A stretch of 64,000 nucleotides of DNA, taken from assembly GCA_013112555.1 (NCBI GenBank), contig JABFGK010000001.1:1400581-1464580 (forward strand), read 5' to 3'. The stretch comes from Planctomycetota bacterium (GTDB lineage Bacteria > Planctomycetota > Phycisphaerae > Phycisphaerales > UBA5793). Position numbers and translations under genes: made by a program. This document shows, in pieces, positions 62,001 through 64,000 of this stretch (position 1 is its first letter; each line of letters opens with the position of its first letter). The notes under the pieces were generated by a model that saw nothing but the letters and a program-made list of their open reading frames with translations, made no database searches and was not told where the DNA came from.

Positions 62001-64000
62001 TGCCGTTGCGGAACAGTTCCACAGCCAGCAACGGCTCGGCATACCCGGTGAAGGTGAGGTCACGCGATGTCGTGCGGCCATTGCCGTCCGGGTCCTCTTC
62101 GAGGAACGGTGTATCAGGCTGGTCCGGCGCGACGGTGTCAATGACCACGAGCGTCGGATCGGAATGGCTGCTCTCGATGCCATCAATCTCCTGGGTCGCT
62201 GAGTAGACATACCACCCGTCATCGAAGATCGTCCCGTCACCTGCAAGATGGGTCAGGGTCAGCACGCCGCTGCCGGCCGTGCCCTCGGCTACCGCCGCAT
62301 CATCGACATACAGACGAACGGTGGCGCCGCTGGTCAGACCGGTGATCTTGAAGTCGAGTTCCGTATTGTTCGAGGTTTCCCCATCAGTCGATGAGGCACC
62401 GGTGTCGCTGCCCGGCAGCAGCAAGGGGGAGGCCGGGGCGTCCGGTACGATCACCTCTTCATCGACGACGGTCATGACCAATGAGTCCTGGCCCTCGCCG
62501 CCTTCCTCGTCCTGCAGCGTGACCGTCACCGTATACTGATCGGCCTGGCTGAAGACGTGTGATGTCTCGAACAACTCATCACCCTCAACGACGGTGCCGT
62601 CACCGAAGTCCCAGATGACGTGCATCGTGTCATCGCCGGGTTCCGTCCACTCGATCCCGAAGACCTCTTCGTCGCCGGTGTAGGCCACTCGGTCCTGGCC
62701 GATACTGACGGTCGGGTCCGTGTTGGCGACAAACGCGTTCAGTGTCGCCACGCTCTCACCGCCGTCCTCATCGCTGACGGTGAGTATGACCTCATAGGTG
62801 TCGGGTCGCAGATAGGTGTGCGTCGGGCTGAACAGATCGACGCCCTGGGCCGTACTGCCATCCCCGAAGTCCCAACTGTACGTCAGTGTGTCATCGCCCG
62901 GATCCTCTGCCCACGCATCGAAGTAGACGAGGTCGCCTTCGTTCGAATCGACATCAGGCCCTGGATCAACGATCGGATCCACGTTGCTGACAAAGACCCA
63001 CATGGTGTCGGTATGCTCGACGCCGGTCGTGTCGATGACGGTCAGAACCGCCTCGAAGTCTCCATCGTCTGCATAGGCATGATCCACGACCAGACCGTCG
63101 GCTGTGAAGCCGTCGCCGAAGTCCCAGAAGATCGTCAGATCCTCAAGCGGCGCTCCGGAGACATCCCCGATGAACTCGACTGATGCCGCTTCTTCGGAGT
63201 CCTGGTTAATTCCGGCGTCAACGGAAATTTCGCCGCCACCGCCACCGCCGCCGAACGTGCTGCCGTCAAAGATCTCGAAGAACCGATCGCCGCGCAATTC
63301 TGCTTCGTTAAAGCCGGTCCACACCACGACGAAGTCCCCGGCACTATTGATCGATGCATGGGGCATGCCGTTGGTTCCGACCGGTGCATCGGGATGTTCC
63401 GGCAGGATTTCATCGCTGAACTCGCCGGTGGTCATGTCAATCCAGCGTGCCCGGACATCAAAGGTCGGGGGTTCATCCGGCAGCTCGCTATAGGTCCACT
63501 CCGTCCAGGTTACCACAGCCTGGCCGGTGCCGTTGATCGTGACATACGGCTCGTCCTGATCGCCGGCCGTCTCGACATTCAGCACACCTGCTTCTTCAAG
63601 TGCCTGGCCGTCGGCATCAAACGGGCGGCCCATGATGGCAAAGCCGTCACCGTCCTCACCATCGGATGCCCAGACCACCATGAAGGCCCCAGTGTCATCC
63701 ATGGCTACATCAGCCAGGTCCTGTGAATACTGCCCGAGCGGGTCAACCGAAAACGCCTGAGTATCCAGGAGGTTCCCGGTGGCGTCATAGCGTACGCCCT
63801 CGACAACCCATTGATCCTGTCGGATGTCGTCGGTGTCCTGCCAGACGACGACGAAGTTCCCGTCGCCGTCCATGGAGACGGATGACTCATCCTGGAAACC
63901 GGCGTTGTCAGGCGTGACGACAAACGCGTTGCCGACCGCCTGGCCCGTGGCATCGAAGCGCTGCCCGTAGATGTCAAGCGCACTTACCTCATCGAACGTA
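56089..64000 (-). CDS. Giant secreted Ig-like/PKD repeat protein, 5' end outside the window
   Basis: More than 2,630 residues are visible; the frame is open past the first ATG (63873) to the window edge, so the N-terminus and any signal peptide are missing. From the N-terminal side there are four GxFVVVW-type repeats (RTX-protein-like propeller units). Three PKD domains follow (YSWDFGDGSTA, IWDFGDGT), then one Ig-like domain and a long run of Ig-like domains of about 107 residues. In the latter, three domain types alternate (cores SDTGxADDDNVT, GDDTGDRDNDR, KYDTGRSDTDLITNN), giving a 321-residue super-repeat. Acidic residues are abundant, fitting calcium-stabilised adhesins. The end, GEALSVEVIAA, has no PEP-CTERM or LPXTG signal. 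Probable role: adhesion or surface layer. Confidence 0.88.
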   Translation of the reverse strand, partial: TFDEVSALDIYGQRFDATGQAVGNAFVVTPDNAGFQDESSVSMDGDGNFVVVWQDTDDIRQDQWVVEGVRYDATGNLLDTQAFSVDPLGQYSQDLADVAMDDTGAFMVVWASDGEDGDGFAIMGRPFDADGQALEEAGVLNVETAGDQDEPYVTINGTGQAVVTWTEWTYSELPDEPPTFDVRARWIDMTTGEFSDEILPEHPDAPVGTNGMPHASINSAGDFVVVWTGFNEAELRGDRFFEIFDGSTFGGGGGGGEISVDAGINQDSEEAASVEFIGDVSGAPLEDLTIFWDFGDGFTADGLVVDHAYADDGDFEAVLTVIDTTGVEHTDTMWVFVSNVDPIVDPGPDVDSNEGDLVYFDAWAEDPGDDTLTYSWDFGDGSTAQGVDLFSPTHTYLRPDTYEVILTVSDEDGGESVATLNAFVANTDPTVSIGQDRVAYTGDEEVFGIEWTEPGDDTMHVIWDFGDGTVVEGDELFETSHVFSQADQYTVTVTLQDEEGGEGQDSLVMTVVDEEVIVPDAPASPLLLPGSDTGASSTDGETSNNTELDFKITGLTSGATVRLYVDDAAVAEGTAGSGVLTLTHLAGDGTIFDDGWYVYSATQEIDGIESSHSDPTLVVIDTVAPDQPDTPFLEEDPDGNGRTTSRDLTFTGYAEPLLAVELFRNGNRVGQSTVADEGGWEVVVLNAPLGTHDYTVRLTDAAGNESQDSEALTVEKVSAIAPRPDKPTMLDEDGEIDEDNLSSISYPTFAGTADAGNLVRLYVDGVLHGTAYADSTGEWLITPTDAIDDGKHTVQASQAYEDDEDASESPLSYGLTVTIDTSVATPGAPALKPGSAFDTGRSDSDGITNNSRPTFVGSEAEPKGTVTLYDEYDNVIGTSTVNSTGSWTIIPETDMEEGDYVLHVVVTDEAGNDSEPSDTMTLSIDKSTPLLAAAPDLSAESDTGEADDDNVTGSRDLTFSGVAEEGAEVRLLRNGSKIGDTVFADDEDGTWEITVTNAPAGEADWSIMQTDAAGNVQMEGDSLTVEVVTRTPGAPRSLSLAEGDDTGDRDNDRITNLSSPTIVGSADAGNTVTLYDATAGTGAEDLIELGTAIVDENGEWSMDLIELDVVFDDGDLELRAIQTDLVGNESPLSGVLKITVDTEADAPGVPTLKPGNKYDTGRSDTDLITNNGQPVFTGEGAEAKATVILLDQDDNELGSTTASSNGTWTIGTDLDLEDGEYEFNVIQIDIAGNESELSDVAVLTVDKSSPDLADAPDLAADSDTGIADDDNVTASRDLTFSGVAETGAEVQMMRNGKKIGDSTFADEEDGTWELTVTNAPAGEGEWSIMQTDAAGNVQEDGDTLAVEIIIKSPSAPRNVALADGDDTGDRDNDRLTNENAPTIVGTADPGNTVTLYDATAGTGDDQMVELGTTVADENGDWSIDLTELDVELADGDLELRAIQTDLVGNVSSLSSTLNVTVDTAADAPSAPALKPGNKYDTGRSDTDLITNNGQPVFGGEGAEAKATVVLVDQDDNEVGSTTAGSNGSWTITTDLDLEDGEYEFNVYQIDTAGNTSELSDAAVLTVDKSTPGIADAPDLAAESDTGIADDDNVTGSRDLTFSGVAEAGAEVQMMRNGKKLGDTAFADEEDGTWELTVTNVPSGEAEWSIMQTDAAGNTQEDGTTLTVEVITKSPGTPRSLALADGDDTGDRDNDRITNVSSPTITGLADPGKTITLYDATAGTGDDQMIELGTAVVDENGDWSIDLEELEVVLTDGDLELRALQTDQVGNVSNLSGPLKITLDTTADAPGTPALKPGKKYDTGRSDTDLITNNGQPVFTGEGAEAKATVVLVDQDSNEVGSATANSSGAWTISTDLDLEHGGYEFNVFQIDVAGNVSDISDTAALAIDKASPGLADAPDLAAESDTGVADDDNVTGSRELTFSGVAELLAEVQMMRNGKKIGDTAIADEEDGTWQLTVTNAPSGEGEWSVMQTDLAGNVQEDGETLTVEVITKKPAAPRNMALADGDDTGDRDNDRVTMLSTPTFVGTADPGNTVTLYDATAGTGDDQLVELGTAVVDGDGEWIIALTEFEVELDDGDLQLRAMQTDLVGNTSSLSGTLKITVDTVADAPGAPALKPGKKYDTGRSDFDLITNNGQPMFTGEGAEAKATVTLLDQDENVLGTAVAKSNGSWTISTDLDLDDGEYAFNVFQTDVAGNVSELGDTAVLIIDKSTPGVAEAPDLSADSDTGVADDDNVTGSRELTFSGVAEAGAEVQMMRNGKKTGDTAIADEEDGTWQLTITNAPSGEAEWSVMQTDVAGNVQDEGATLTVEVITKSPPAPKGLALADGDDTGSKDNDRVTNLSSPTFVGTASPGNTVTLYDATAGTTDDLLVELGTAVADENGDWTIDLMEQEGVLADGDLQIRVIQTDLVGNTSSLSGTLKLKVDTEAAAPNTPSLKPGSKYDTGRSDTDLTTTTTWPMFTGDGAEAGATVGLYDSAGDDRLLGTATASKSGTWNISVLEELTEGEYLITVRQTDVAGNISELSEAMPLTIDTTAPTVPGAPDLDADSDNGEANDDNVTSLRDLLFTGTVEAYGEVTLFRNGKKYGTSVIADAEGYFSITAGGVPLGVSLWSIAVTDIAGNISEVGEALSVEVIAA
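56668..61492 (-). repeat. 963-bp tandem macro-repeat inside the giant gene
   Basis: The segment encoding DTGRSD recurs with GGTGTC or GGTATC landmarks at 56668, 57631, 58594, 59557, 60520 and 61483. All five intervals are exactly 963 bases (321 codons), each covering three Ig-like domains. The absence of any indel across the copies argues for recent duplication or strong selection on length. Central copies are closest to each other; the outer ones (near 56668 and 61483) have drifted. Confidence 0.95.

Noticed and set aside
1..64000. tRNA or rRNA genes
   Set aside because: I looked for GGTTCRAATCC-type T arms and conserved rRNA stretches by eye and found none; a tRNAscan-SE run would settle this.

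Overview
The window looks like chromosomal DNA of a planctomycete, most likely of the Phycisphaerae type. The base composition is GC-rich. There are PEP-CTERM-like secreted proteins with serine/threonine variants of the PEP motif, HAF-repeat proteins, FG-GAP and giant Ig-like proteins, a planctomycete-style zinc ribbon (CPSCSYDIRGLPDTRCPECG), an FHA-GspE fusion, and intergenic DNA crowded with hairpin repeats. This assignment is inferred from protein style; no rRNA or tRNA gene was found.

Layout. 1-7.1 kb is a hydrogenase locus: the 5' part of hypF on the minus strand, divergent from hoxF (with a HoxE-like N-terminal domain), hoxU, hoxY, hoxH, a maturation protease and a single-domain receiver. 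A membrane histidine kinase converges on the receiver with a 9-base gap. 8.7-15.8 kb is housekeeping: a GH57 glycosidase, pyrE, nrnA-ribF (ATGA overlap) and a 988-residue NAD-glutamate dehydrogenase. 15.8-21.4 kb holds two secreted proteins in repeat-bearing, partly AT-richer DNA. 21.4-32.4 kb holds a DinB protein, a 38-residue membrane protein coupled to a ThiF/MoeB-like enzyme behind a pentanucleotide repeat, an M32 carboxypeptidase, a PEGA lipoprotein, a coiled-coil protein, a methyltransferase with a glycosyltransferase-like region, clpB and queE.

32.4-41.5 kb is the repeat-rich accessory region. Two frameshifted IS5-family elements (about 0.83 and 1.5 kb) have each inserted at essentially the same TA dinucleotide of a dispersed repeat. 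A near-identical inverted pair of about 150 bp flanks a lipoprotein-holA-methyltransferase-DUF1858 block, and four copies of a composite hairpin repeat of about 150-180 bp are scattered over 27-56 kb. 41.5-53.1 kb returns to ordinary genes: yjbQ, fetAB, a lone atpC with its own sigma70-type promoter, an ArsR-methyltransferase fusion, an Fpg/Nei glycosylase behind a 66-bp tandem repeat, a zinc-ribbon membrane protein, a GT4 glycosyltransferase, an amidohydrolase, a PEP-CTERM-like protein and a KamA-type radical SAM enzyme.

53.5-53.8 kb has a sigma70-like promoter, at least four strong stems and an intrinsic terminator with no convincing ORF, so it is a candidate structured RNA. It lies directly upstream of an FHA-GspE ATPase. 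The window ends inside a giant secreted Ig-like protein (more than 2,600 residues) whose central part repeats with an exact period of 963 bp (321 residues). The best candidates for something undescribed are the 53.5-53.8 kb RNA, the repeat/IS hot spot, and the coupled 38-residue membrane protein.
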